Shown: one piece after another, positions 1 to 10,928 of the stretch
Layout of the letters: the number at the start of each line of letters is the position of its first letter
Numbering within the stretch: the stretch's first letter is position 1
NCBI GenBank assembly: GCA_013398175.1
Contig: VZRZ01008248.1
Location: 443,322 to 507,321, forward strand
DNA: 64,000 nucleotides
Reading direction: 5' to 3'
Source: Climacteris rufus
Lineage: Eukaryota > Chordata > Aves > Passeriformes > Climacteridae
The notes under the pieces: generated by a model
Databases searched by the model: none
Seen by the model: the letters and a program-made list of their open reading frames with translations, nothing else
What the model was told of the DNA's origin: nothing
Translations under genes and position numbers: made by a program

Positions 1-449
1 GTGTCCTTTTGATCTGAAGACGAAAGTTTTCAAAACTGTATTCGGAAATACCATTAGACCTACAGCTCCATATTGTAAGCGAAGTCACGAAGAGCCATTA
101 GTCACCGCTTAAAAATCAGTGGGCTGAAAGCTGGTGTTGGGTACCTCAGTTCTTCTGAACAGAAGCAAAAAACCATGTACATCTACTGGCACTTTACATA
201 ATGAACACAAGTGCTGCTTTCATTTGATTACATCCGCACAATCATTAGGATGTGCCCGACGAAGCTGTGCATCTTTAGGAATTAGAAAAAGATCCAAAAT
301 CACGGCTGACAAATGTCAGAACAGGTGTGTGGTACCTAAGGTTAATGACAGTCTGTCCAGCTGGGAAAAGAAGCCATGACCTCATTTTAGTGGAAAACAC
401 TGTGCTCTCATTGAAAAATAGGAATACCTAAAACTCAGCGTCCACTTAC
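1..449 (-). other. Last intron of WASF3, partial
   Basis: Sequence downstream of the donor of coding exon C7 on the minus strand. The final coding exon, which should carry the rest of the WH2 motif and the central and acidic segments, is not found here. I see no repeat or other gene in this stretch. Confidence 0.8.
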
Positions 450-820
450 CCATCCTGATGGCAGCCAGAAGATCGCTCCGAGCGTCGCTCATGGGCGCCT
501 GCGCAGGGTCGTGGCGCTTTGCCTCCGACGCAGGAGGGGCATGCATGGGGGAGGAAGAGAGGGATGCACCTGCAGCAGGGGGGCCTGGAGGAGGAGGAGG
601 TGGGCCAGGAGGAGGAGGAGCAGTGACAACAAGCCCACTAGAAGGAGGAGGATGAGTAGCTGCGTATGTAGAGGCAGTCACCAGTCCGGAATGGGAAGGC
701 GGCACAGGAAGCTGAAGGGGACTAACAAATGCAGTTTGTGCTGAAGGAATCATAGGGGGAGGAGGAGGAGGGGGAGGACCTGTAGGATTGTAATAATCCA
801 CCATCTGAGCTGGAAGCATC
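450..820 (-). CDS. WASF3: WASF3 coding exon C7: proline-rich region and start of WH2
   Basis: The exon follows an acceptor ending TATATAG and ends at a strong GTAAGT donor. Its length of 371 nt completes the split Gly327, adds 123 codons (residues 328-450) and leaves one base of Gly451. It begins MLPAQMVDYYNP; Tyr337 is the second tyrosine. Runs of eight and six prolines alternate with hydrophobic stretches. This region recruits profilin and SH3 proteins in the WAVE family. The end reads SDARSDLLAAIRMG, the first half of the WH2 motif that binds monomeric actin. The remaining VCA residues lie off the left edge. The antisense GGA-rich open frames here are shadows of the polyproline codons. Confidence 0.97.
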
Positions 821-2444
821 CTATATAAAACAAAATAAAAACATTTAATGCATTGAAAATTAGGACTTACAGAATCATCGCCCTTAAACTGCACTCATCC
901 ATCACCAGGTAAAACAAAAATCAAAAGCAATGTAAACTTGAATTTGAATTAAATATGCAAGTGATTATACACACGTCAATTGTCAAATATTGGTAATATA
1001 AAGAGATTTAAGACAAATGTTGAAGTGAAAGGCAATGTCCTTTCAGCACTCTACAAAACAAGCTTTTTGTCTTAATTCTCCTGCCTAGTTAAATATAAAG
1101 CTGTATTTCTTACTGAACATCACTCTGTGAGACTATTAAGTACAAACTCTACGCTGAAGAAGAGACCAAGAGAACTGCAGACTATGCCATTCAATTCCAT
1201 AGAAAAGCAAGTGTTAGATAAATGTATTAAGAGACACAGAGGTCATAGGCATGGAGAACAATGGAAAGTATGAAAGGAAAGATTTACCCAAAGATAAATG
1301 CATCTCGTGCTCCTTCAGTCAAGTTTACCAATTTAAATACCATTCAATTAAATGGATGCATCTGACTGATACTTTAAATAGGAGGCACAGGGAAGAGCTA
1401 AGTTCTTTGTTAAAATCGCATTAAAAAATCTTAAGCAGAAAAAAAAGAAAGAATTGATAGGAGTTATGAAGTAGGCAAAAAACAAGGTAGAGGAGATAGG
1501 AGTTGAAAGAAAGTGACTGATGACATTCAGTGACATCATTTATGTGTGACAACTGCAACACCCTGACAATGGAGCTGAGGACTGAGCACAATAATGGAAA
1601 ATACACTGGAAAATGAAAAAACCACTGGAAATAACAGAAAAGGGCAGGCTGGAGCAGTCACTCCTGAGTCATCTGCAGCACAAGAGTTGTGACTCAGGCA
1701 AATGCTGTCCCAGGATGCATCAAGCAAGGCTGACAAACCTTGGTTTGTGTCATATAAAATGACACAGGCAAAACTGACTACAACTTTCCTGGGGTTACAA
1801 CTTGAAAGTTTAAGCTATTTACACAAAAGAACAGATGTAGACTGGTTAGAAAATAGATGTTTTCTTGATATTGGAGAACTCTGGAGCAAGCCTTCCTTCA
1901 GAATGCATTCAGGCAAAGTATCTACACAGGAGTTTGATAAATCTATATCTTGAATTAAGGAGTGGCATTCCTCCTTGTGGCAGTAGGAATTTCTGTCTGA
2001 GTAGACCCCTTCCAACTCTATCACAAGCTTCTTCAAGAAGTAATTTCAGGGATGCAATACAGACTGCCACATCAATCAGAATCAACAGTACTCTTTCTGC
2101 ACATTTCCTGAAGTTTAAAATATGATTCAAATTACTCTGTAACTATTTTCCACTTTAAAGGAAAATTATCCCCTTTTTAATATTGTATTAGGCACCCTTA
2201 ATATTTTACAAGCATATTCATTTCACCACATTCAATACACACTGCATTATTTCTGCTTTTGCTGTTTCTTCATTTAAATTTAGTTCACACACAGAAATTA
2301 TATCAATTTTTTCTGTCCTCCCAAAGAGGTAACTAATGTATTTGGGGTCTTTTCGTTTGATGCATTGCACGTTATGATGGTTATGAAAAACATGCATTCC
2401 TCTGGTTTTGTCAAGAATCCAGTAGAAGAAATCAGGAGATTTAC
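821..2444 (-). other. WASF3 intron between C6 and C7
   Basis: An intron of 1,624 nt, with donor GTAAAT after C6 and an AT-rich acceptor before C7. It contains A/T-rich sequence and short chance open frames. I see no recognisable repeat or hidden exon. Confidence 0.85.
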
Positions 2445-2708
2445 CCATATTCTGCTGGTACCACAGGTACTGAGCTATGCTGGCCATCTGAAGGCTGGGG
2501 TGGAGGTGGAGGTGGTTGCTGAGGTCTGTTTAAAGTAGCATGTCGTACAGTGGTGGAAGGTGGTCTGTATTCATGCTCATGGCTTTGGGATGCTGCCATG
2601 TACTGTGGACCATCTCCTGCTCCATACGAAGGCATTGCTACCTGCTGATGGAGGGAGTGATTCGGAGTAGCAGGATAAGAATAATCTGTAACATCAGATG
2701 CATGGGAC
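2445..2708 (-). CDS. WASF3: WASF3 coding exon C6: start of the proline-rich region
   Basis: The acceptor is TTTTAG and the donor GTAAAT. The 264 nt supply the last base of Arg239, 87 full codons (residues 240-326) and two bases of Gly327. The peptide starts SHASDVTDYSYPATPNHSL, placing Tyr248, a reported Abl site in human WAVE3, in the same position. It then runs through a His/Gln/Ser-rich segment to NRPQQPPPPPPQP. Compared with human WAVE3 as I remember it, the middle (QQVAMPSYGAGDGPQY) is the most diverged part of the visible protein. The single incoming base fits either C5a (AG|G, Arg) or C5b (GG|G, Gly). Confidence 0.96.
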
Positions 2709-3379
2709 CTAAAATTAAAGTAAATTGATGCAGAGAAACAGATTATGTGAGTGTAACAGGGCACTATCTAAATAACTGACAAAAAGAGCTAAAAAGAATA
2801 CAGTCTGAATTATTTTTCTCGCAACAGGACTCCCCAGTTATCGAGCACCACTCCCTTTTAAGTCGACAGAAAGCACAAGAATTTTAGTAGCCATAAGAAA
2901 GCTTGTGGTTTTTGTCAATGATTTTGACAGCTCATTGTTTGAAATGGTAATACTTACCAGCCTGCCTGAGGTTAACAATGGCAGCAGAAGAAGGAAAGCA
3001 ATACGACAAGCACTTGCAATTATGCCGAAGAACATGTTTTACCAAGGCAGAGAAAACCAATTCCAAAAGTTAGAAAACAATTTTTGTTTTGTTTTGCACA
3101 ATTAATTTTGTTGGAAAGGCTTAAAGAAGCTGGGAAATGTAAATATTAGTTGAGCAGAGAGTTCATAAAGATACAAAGTCCAGGATGCTCTGTCAAATAA
3201 GCCCAAGAGAGGGAGCAAAAGGATCTCTTCATCCCATTACTGTGAAGACTTGTTTTAGTAATGAACAATGGCACAGCCTGGCTTTTAGTGAACACAGCAA
3301 ACTGATGCACTTATCTGTGAGACTGGAAGCAAGGTAAGCAACAAAAAGCCAGGGCTTTGAGCAAAACAAAATAACAAAC
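2709..3379 (-). other. Short intron between candidate exon C5b and C6
   Basis: 671 nt separate the proposed C5b donor from the C6 acceptor. The first bases after the C5b donor are very U-rich in the transcript (GTTTGTTATTTTGTTTTGC). No other feature is seen. Confidence 0.6.
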
Positions 3380-3546
3380 CCTTTGGGCATTTTGTCCTCT
3401 TTCATGCTTCCTGCCTGTTCCATTTTCTTTGCGTCACTCATGAACTCAATGCCCATTTTCCTTCTCTCCCACTCTTCTTTTCTTGTTCTTACTTTTCTCA
3501 CATTAATTTGCTGGTTTCTGTTTGGATTCAGCTTGTGTTTCTCTCT
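3380..3546 (-). CDS. WASF3: Candidate mutually exclusive WASF3 exon C5b (WASF2-like basic region)
   Basis: An open stretch of 55 codons plus two bases lies between the acceptor ACTTGTTGTACTTCAG and a GG|GTTTGT donor. It enters in phase 0, as required after C4, and leaves in phase 2, as required before C6. The peptide contains LNPNRNQQINVRKVRTRKEE, then a Trp, then RRKMGIEFMSDAKKMEQAGS. This closely resembles the basic region of WASF2 (NPNR, RKxxTRKEEWE, KMGxEF) and more distantly C5a of this gene (VKKVRKARNRRQEW). Using C5b in place of C5a would shorten the protein by three residues and replace the whole basic segment. Protein resemblance and phases are seen; actual splicing is inferred. The donor is weak. 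I have an unverified memory that a human WAVE3 isoform about three residues shorter is catalogued. Confidence 0.8.
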
Positions 3547-5369
3547 CTGAAGTACAACAAGTATAACAAATACACTGTAAATTGCCACAGTCCAAACATT
3601 TGGATGTCAACATTTAATGCTTAATTCTTACAACTGGCAAATGAGAAGAAATATGAGCTTTTTTTTTTTTTTTTTCTTACTTTAGCATTAGAAAAAGAAT
3701 CACAGTATAACCAAATACACTTCTTTGGGACCTGACTTACAAAACACTGCTCATGCAGTAGCTGGCAGCATGAAAATGTCTCTCAACCCAGTACTTATTT
3801 CTGTATGTAAGGTTTTTTTATAGCTTAAGACTACTCCAAGAGGAAAAAGCAGAAAGCCTTCTCTCCTCCTCACTACCATTCGCAGAATTAACCCTTCACA
3901 GATGTAAAACAGATTTCAGGATTGGTTCTCTGATATTTGATTCACTGAAATGTAAAGTACTCCATAACTTGTAAAATCTGAAAGACTTATGTTAGTTCAA
4001 GTCATTTGTCATACCACAACATCAAAATCCAACATAGAGATGCATGCTACAACTTCTGTTTAAAAAAAAAACCTACAGATTGCAAGTACTACAGATATCT
4101 GCAAACAGCCAAATACATGTTGACATTGCTGGGAGAGAAAAACAAATTACTTCAATATGATAATTTAAACTCAGGAATCCTGGAGGTAAGGTTGTTAAAG
4201 CTGAAAAAAAAAAAAAAAGACTCAAAATGTGTGAAACAGAACTCCTGATGAAAAAATCCACACCTTTTACTAAATCGACCTATGGAAAACATTGTCAGTC
4301 TGCAGTGTTTCAGTAGGACTAACAGTAAACAAGTTTTTGCATTAGAAACTGGAAAAAAACAATCAAACAAAGGTTTTTAGACAAGGGGTCTGCATACATT
4401 ATTGAAAGGCCAATAGCAATATTATTTTCATTTCTATGTTTCAATTACAAGTTAGTTACTTTTCACAAAGACCACAACATTACATCTACAAAGTTCTGAG
4501 CAGATTTTTTTTTTAAGTTAACGTCCACTGGACAGTGAACTAATGGTATCAGTCTTGCAGTGGTAAGACTGCAAGTGGTACACTCGCAGTGGTAGCTGCC
4601 TCCTCAACCTAGCCATTCAACAATTTAAACACTAAATTGTTACACTCTTTTTCCAGTGGACTCTATTTATTCCTACCTTTATTGCTAGCACTTAAGCACA
4701 ACAGACAGGAAATAAAATAAGTGGGAAAATCCTCTGGTGAGACCAGCTTAGCGAAAAAACTAAGACTTCAACGCACATCAGGAGAAGGTAACTCCCACTG
4801 AGCTCAAAGGGAATCTCAGTCAATGAAGATGAATTCTGCTGCGTGTCTCTAAGCAGAGATTTCTGTTATTTCAAGCAACAACATCTCATCTGGTTTTGTG
4901 GCTTGCTTTTAACATCAATAAAGCTGAACTCTTCTGCCATTAAAGCGTTCTCTTAGAGGCAAAAGTATTCTCGACTGAGTAGATCACAGAAAAATATTTA
5001 CTCAGCTCCAGCAGAGCACCAAATGACAAACTAGACACTAAGGAAGAGGTACTGACATTACCCAGTAGAGGTTTAAATGCTTTTCTAACTACAGCTATTG
5101 AAAATCAAATCTAAAGCACACGGCAAACATTTCTTTCTCTGCAGTGAATAATTTTATGAGGACAAAATGCTCATGTGAAGCTGAGGAAGAAAAAAAATAA
5201 TTACAGAATCTGTTACATTATTTATGCTTTGAAATAATTTTGACAAGAATTCTAAAACATGCATTGTATGTTTTGTCTAACTACTCCCATCCTTTAAGAA
5301 CACCTAATTCTACTCAGTATTTCTGAATATACAACTGTGGTATAACAAACAGCTTTGCTGTAAACAGAC
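3547..5369 (-). other. Intron between C5a and candidate C5b
   Basis: About 1.8 kb, containing a T17 tract at 3660-3676 on the plus strand and a short imperfect tandem repeat at 4557-4594. I recognise no transposable element. Confidence 0.7.
4557..4594 (+). repeat. Three-copy imperfect GCAGTGGTA repeat
   Basis: GCAGTGGTA, GCAAGTGGTA and GCAGTGGTA occur at 4557, 4571 and 4586, a period of about 14-15 bp. It is a minor intronic minisatellite-like cluster. Confidence 0.6.
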
Positions 5370-5545
5370 CTAGTATCTGGGGACAGTGATCCCTCGGAAG
5401 ATGCTCCATGGTACACACTTTGAGACAACCTGTTGTCAGGTCTAAGCTCTTTGTCATATGCCATCATATTCCACTCCTGGCGTCTGTTCCTGGCTTTTCT
5501 AACCTTTTTCACCTCACGGGTGGTGCCATCTATACGCTTTTGCTC
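5370..5545 (-). CDS. WASF3: WASF3 coding exon C5a: basic region (canonical form)
   Basis: The exon follows the acceptor TTTGTTTGAACATTAG and ends ACT AG before the donor GTCTGT. Its 176 nt give residues 181-238 and two bases of Arg239. The peptide starts EQKRIDGTTREVKKVRKARN, then RRQEWNMMAYDKELRPDNRL and a Ser-rich tail ending SPDTR. The Lys/Arg cluster is the basic region of WAVE proteins, which binds acidic phosphoinositides at the membrane. This is the form matching human WAVE3. The donor departs from the consensus at positions 3 and 4, as does the donor of candidate C5b. The phases (0 in, 2 out) are identical to C5b. Confidence 0.95.
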
Positions 5546-8500
5546 CTAATGTTCAAACAAAAGAAATAAAGCATGCAAAGAGAGAGAAAAAAGGAAAGGA
5601 AAAAAGCTGGTTAAAATGCAGTTAGAGTGCATGAAAATAAGACCAGATTTACAGATGAAGCCAAGTCTTCATAAAACTTCTCTGCACTGAAAGTAAGAAT
5701 ATCTCCTTACACTAGGAACCTCATAAGTAGCAGGACTGTTGATTTGCCTTCATTCTGTAGGATGCACATGCTACTGCTATACCAATCTACTTGTTTTCCC
5801 AATACAGAAATGTGACCAATTTTAAAAGCCAGGAATTTTAACTTCTTCTGACATCCTGTCTTTTATTTAGACCACCCTAAAGCACTTGTAACTTTCATCT
5901 CCTGCAAATCAAACTTCTGAGAGTATGTTAAATAAGCTCAGGACTATTCTGGATATTCATTAGGGTCACAATCACCAGGGCCTGGGGAAGTATGGAGAAA
6001 TTGGACACACTTTCCTATTCCATAGTCTATGCAATTAGAAATTATTTTTGTTTTTGTATTATATTTGTATTTTTGTTTTGTTGTTATTTTTGAAATATAT
6101 TTTTGTTTGTTTTAACTTCCTCCCCCTTCTTAGATCTGATTAAATATCAGAATTCTTCCTAGTTTAACCTCATTATTGTTTCCCATTATCTTATGTAAAA
6201 ATTAGTTACAAGAATTCTCTCTGCAATGTGTCAGTAATTCAGGCCAGCAATATACTACAGCTTGAGAGCTTCATGACAAATTTGTCTGCTTACAGCTTTC
6301 AATACAACATCAGGCTCAACCAATGTCTGTGTTTATCTCACTTATTTATCTTTCCCTTCCTGATAGTGAGATCTCCTAACATGGGGATTTAACACTTTCA
6401 CACCTCCAAAATGTTGTCCTCATCTACTTCTGACTACCCAGTATGAATATAAAAATCATACTGGTGCTTCAGTACAGAAGATTAACAAGTTTGATCAATC
6501 CAAACTGAGAAGGGTATTTTTTGCACTACTCCTTTTCTTAGTATTTATGAGGGCATAGGACCTTTTTTTTATCAGCTCTAGACCCCACATCTTAGAATAC
6601 ATGTTTTATCTATCAATAGGTTGATATTAGGCTTGTGGCTGCTAGAAAAACAGTTTATCAGGAAAGAATTACCTTGCTATTCTGAGAATGCAGTCAATCA
6701 ATTGTATTGAGAGGAGAGTTTGGTCAAACTTGCTGGTACACAAGCCTTTTAATGGGGAATGTAGACCCTCAAAGTAAGGGATACTAGTTGGAAAGCTAGC
6801 TCAATTAAGAGTACATCACAGACAAACACAGGATTTTTACTCTGACTGTAAAACAGCACTGAGTAAGTAATTCTGAAATAATGTATTTGGCATTACATAA
6901 CTAAAAGAAAACCTATCAAATGGCTTACTTGCCCTTGTTTTGGATCTCTTGCTCGTTCATGCATGTCTGCATGGGGGACCTGCTGATCCTGCTAACATTA
7001 AGAATGACAGAGAAAAGTCTTTTTGAAGTTCAACATCAAAATGCTTCAACAACTCCTGATCATTCCTTCAGTAAATAGATTTTTGGTCTGATTCATGTTA
7101 AATAAAGATCATCATCTTGGTTCTTAATTAGTCCTCCCAAAATATTTTTCCTCCACAGGAGGAGCTTTTTAGAACCACATATATTTTTTATCCAGGTTAT
7201 GTCTTTTTCCACATCAAATTCTCCCAATGCAGGATTTGGAGCAGAAAGGACACAGATTCAGTCATGCTTTATTTTAAATATATAAAGTTTTGCTAATCGA
7301 AGTGGTTGAATATATGCTTGTTAAAGGCTTTACCTCTTTTTCAACTACTTGTTGCAATTTTTAAAAAATTTTTGATTTTTATCCTGATTGATTTATTAAG
7401 ATTTTGTTATTAAATCATGCTAGATTTGAGAGGAAAGTAAGCCCTTTGGTTCCCTCAAAACACTTAGTTTTCTCTTCTTAGAGAACAATAATTTCATCAT
7501 CTAAGGGTCACAGTATATATTTCTCACAAAATTCTGAATAAATATCCAGCTTTTGACCAATATAAGATGCTACTCTGAAGACAATCATATTTTGATGATT
7601 CCTGTACAAGCAAGAGTGCTTACATGACTGCTTACATATAATCACCTATTTACAATTTGGTTTTAAAAGGATCATTTTCTTTTATGAAAAGGTAAATACA
7701 TATGGATGTATAAACAAAAAAAAAAAAAAGAAAATAAACACAAAGCTTAGTTGAGTTTAATTGGATCAGATTCCAGCTGGATAGGTTGTTCCAGATCAGC
7801 ATCTGTAAGCATGCTAATGACTCCTGGAATCCTTTTTACTCAAGCAGTATTAAACTCCACTGGTATTGATTTTTTGATTAAATATTATATCAATACATCT
7901 CTAAAACATTTAATACCTTCCAAAACAATGGGGCAGGTCTATTACTAGCAGCTGACAAAGCCACATATACTTCTAACCGTAGTTTTAAGTTATTCCAGTA
8001 GCAGTTTCATTCCCTTGACAATGGTGACAGCTCCAGTTTTAGTACCCAGGGCAAGGACAACAGTTCTAGGGGAGCTGAAGCCTTTCATGATATCTACACT
8101 TCGAAATGTTTCTTAGGAAAGTTAAGTGATATTAAGAAGAGGTACTTCCTTTAATCCTTAACAGAAGCTGCGGCAGACAAATGGGTGCTGTAGGTTAAGC
8201 CAGAAAACAAGTACATCATTCAGGCGTTGGCAGGAAATTATTTCAGCAAACACACACATATTAGAGCCTTCAAAGAGGGTTGAATTAATTGTAAGTTTGA
8301 TATTTGCATCAAGAATCAGAAAATGGTATTTCAAGCATCTTAATAAAGAATTAGAGCTAGTAACAGAAAGCAGCTTCAGGAAGTATTTGCAATATTTTCA
8401 AAAAACCTGGAAGAATGAGCCTGGAGTATTTTCCTGACCACAAATTTGTAAGAGCCTATCAAAACACAAGTCATCAAGAACAATTTCTGAAATACAAGCC

Positions 8501-9822
8501 TTCCAAATTCAAAAATTTTTACTTGTTTAAATAGGTAATTATTCTCAGAAAATGAAACTCTTCACAAGCCTCCTGCTGCGACAGCTCAAGCACTTACCAA
8601 AATAATACTGGAAAACCGATTCTCTGGTGCAGAGACTACTCTCAAACTTCACTGAGCACCTGAAAAATTGAGGCTAAAAACTAGCTATATTTGGTCAGCT
8701 GAGTAGGATGGCATTTGGATGTGTCTATCTTGTAATTTGCTAAACAGTACACTTTTATTTCACCTGCACAGTTTCTCAACAACTGTAAAGTTTTGTGTTT
8801 CCGTACAGTACAAATTGAGTAAGGAATTCTTACTTCATAGATTTAAAATATAAGTTCAGCTACCAAATTACTAATAAATGTTCTGGATTCATTCCTGGTC
8901 ACTGCTACCATAAGGACAAGAACAAAAGGAAAAGGACATTTGGTTCAGCAACCTGAGGAACAAAGGGTGAGACATCTCACCCAAACCCTCCCACTCTCTA
9001 AAGGATCCAGATGATGAAATGCTCATTTGCAAACCATCTCCTGGAAAGCTAAAACTGAGCTTTCTTCCTGTCACAAAGTGAACTTTATCCATGCAAACTC
9101 AAATCCATGCTGCCTTCTTCTTAGTGGGACTTGGTATATATTTAATCAAATCCAACAGCACTTCAGCTAAAATTTATCAAGGGGTATTTCTGTGATGCAT
9201 GGCTATAATCCTACATGACTGGCATTCTGCATATTTGCATTCAGTTTGTAGACTGTAATAAGACAATTCAAATCTACAAAAAATATACCATGGATGGAAA
9301 TAAGTGGGATGTGTTGCCTAAGACAGAGTCTAAAAGCAAATTATATATATATCTAAAGTAGTTTTGTAGAAATCTCTCTACAGGAATAAAGAAATTTTCA
9401 AGTGATTTTATAAATTCTTATAAAAGCATCTGTAATTTTTCCTTTTAAATCAGAACGAAAAAAACAAGCACTCAGATGGGAAAAAAAACTCTAATTCCAA
9501 TTCCTTCCCTCTCTCATTAATATGTCTTTTTCTGGAGCACAACAGGGCCATTTTTCTGGGTACCTACCTAATAAGAAGATACTACCAAAGGATTCAGGAA
9601 AGTATCTTGGAAGATAACCACAGTACTCCTAAAATTCAATTTGCTGCCTTCTTAAAATAGACAGCATAAGCTATAAAAATGCAATGTACTGAATCTACAG
9701 CCACACAAAGAGGAACAATCCTTCCATACACACAAACTAAGTATGACCTGGCAATTTTTATGCCTGGACAACTGCACACAAAACTGCAATGCACAAATGT
9801 GCTATTATGTTTCTGCTTTTAC
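5546..9822 (-). other. Intron between C4 and C5a, with a candidate cassette exon
   Basis: 4,277 nt of A/T-rich intron. The only coding-like element I can support is the 60-nt candidate exon at 6929-6988. A T-rich region at 6045-6115 and an A13 run near 7719-7731 are low-complexity sequence. No CR1 or LTR is recognised here. Confidence 0.75.
6929..6988 (-). CDS. WASF3: Candidate 60-nt cassette exon of WASF3 (20 codons)
   Basis: On the minus strand a good polypyrimidine tract (CTTTTCTCTGTCATTC) leads to TTAGCAG, followed by exactly 20 open codons and a strong donor, CAA|GTAAGC. Phase is 0 at both ends, so inclusion between C4 and C5a (or C5b) keeps the frame. The encoded peptide is DQQVPHADMHERARDPKQGQ, hydrophilic and charged, and I do not recognise it from any WAVE protein. 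An alternative acceptor three bases upstream would add one Gln. Good splice sites plus frame symmetry make it plausible. A short open stretch flanked by splice-like sites can also arise by chance in several kilobases of intron. Confidence 0.5.
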
Positions 9823-9940
9823 CTTCTGTCTCCTCTTTTCTTTTCGCTTATCTTCAGTATCTTGTAACATTTTTTCTTTCCAAAGATCAAAAAAATAGGA
9901 AGGATCAGTATAAAACTTCAATCCATCTTTCTTATCATCC
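9823..9940 (-). CDS. WASF3: WASF3 coding exon C4: end of the WAVE homology domain
   Basis: The acceptor is TTTTTCCAG and the donor GTAAAA. The 118 nt complete Arg141 and encode residues 142-180, starting DDKKDGLKFYTDPSYFFDLW and ending KRKEKRRQK. Tyr151 (in KFY), the best known Abl phosphorylation site of human WAVE3, is conserved. The FFDLW segment belongs to the part of WAVE that contacts the rest of the regulatory complex. The exon ends exactly on a codon boundary (phase 0), which sets the entry phase for C5a, C5b and the candidate cassette. Confidence 0.97.
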
Positions 9941-10774
9941 CTGGAAAAACAGCAGAAGAAAAGCTAAAATTATATGAATTAGTATGTTTAAATCCAGAAA
10001 ACCTACCTTTGACAATCATCCAAGCTTCAAACTGATTGATAACCCTTACAAACTGGATGTCTATAAACAAATACCACTACTGTTTGTAGCAGCAGCAAAA
10101 ACACATCCTTCGATCATAAATCCAACAAATGTACCTTCCAATTAAAAAGTCTTAAAAATTAAATATACTGCAAACACTCTGATATACCATTTTTAAAAAA
10201 CATTAAATTACCTATTGCAGATTGAGTTGTATACAGACATCTCACAACCTAGTACCTCTCAAAAGTTGAAGAATGCAGTAAAACCACAACCCTTCAGACA
10301 AATTGCACTCATTTCATGAACAACAACAATGGAAATGGGAAAAGCAAACAGAAACACAGTCCTGCTTGCTGCTCTTGTATTCAACCAGAAAAAGAAAGGG
10401 TACAGATTGTGTGTGTACCTATGAATATGTTGGGGACAAGAGGGAGAATAGTGGGAAGACAAAAGCAATAAATCCAGACAAAAGAAATTGGTTTTGTGTA
10501 TTATTTCTTTTCACTTTTTACATAACCAATGGCCCTTGTTCTCTGATCCTGTACTGCCATGCAAGATTCATGTTGAAATATGATGGGTTTTGTTAGGTAT
10601 GACTTATGATTTTAAGTGTCAATAGTAATTTTTATTTCCATGAACAGTGAAGTCCTTAGAAAATCAAATCTCAATTATCAATATAGCTTTTCCCTTCTAC
10701 TGTAATTATTCTCTGCAGACAATTAGGACATAGAGGGCAAATTACAAGAACATAAACAATCAGTATTTCCTTAC
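9941..10774 (-). other. WASF3 intron between C3 and C4
   Basis: 834 nt of A/T-rich intron with nothing recognisable. The open frame on the plus strand at 10303-10596 has no family resemblance and is taken as chance. Confidence 0.8.
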
Positions 10775-10928
10775 CTATAAGGTGAAAGAATATTCAGAGG
10801 TGGTGGTTTGTCACTCTGATTATAAATATCAGCCACTGGGTTCGGAATGCTGTTTTTTGAAACTACTTGCTGGTCTTGAATTGTTGAGCTCTTGAATGCT
10901 TTTTTCATATTGATATCCTGTAAGGATA
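10775..10928 (-). CDS. WASF3: WASF3 coding exon C3
   Basis: The acceptor TTTCTACCAG is followed by TA TCC TTA CAG, completing Val90, and the donor is GTAAGG. The 154 nt give residues 91-140 and two bases of Arg141. The peptide opens SLQDINMKKAFKSSTIQDQQ and closes NQSDKPPPLNILSPYR. It belongs to the N-terminal WAVE homology domain, which in the family forms a helical bundle with ABI and BRK1. It is very close to human WAVE3 as remembered; Ile at 107 and Ser138 replace Val and Thr. Confidence 0.97.

Noticed and set aside
458..744. Gly/Arg-rich open frames on the plus strand
   Set aside because: Antisense shadow of the polyproline codons of WASF3 exon C7.
2218..2487. 89-codon open frame running from C6 into the following intron
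   Set aside because: Uses a different frame from the WASF3 reading and shows no conserved motif; taken as chance read-through.
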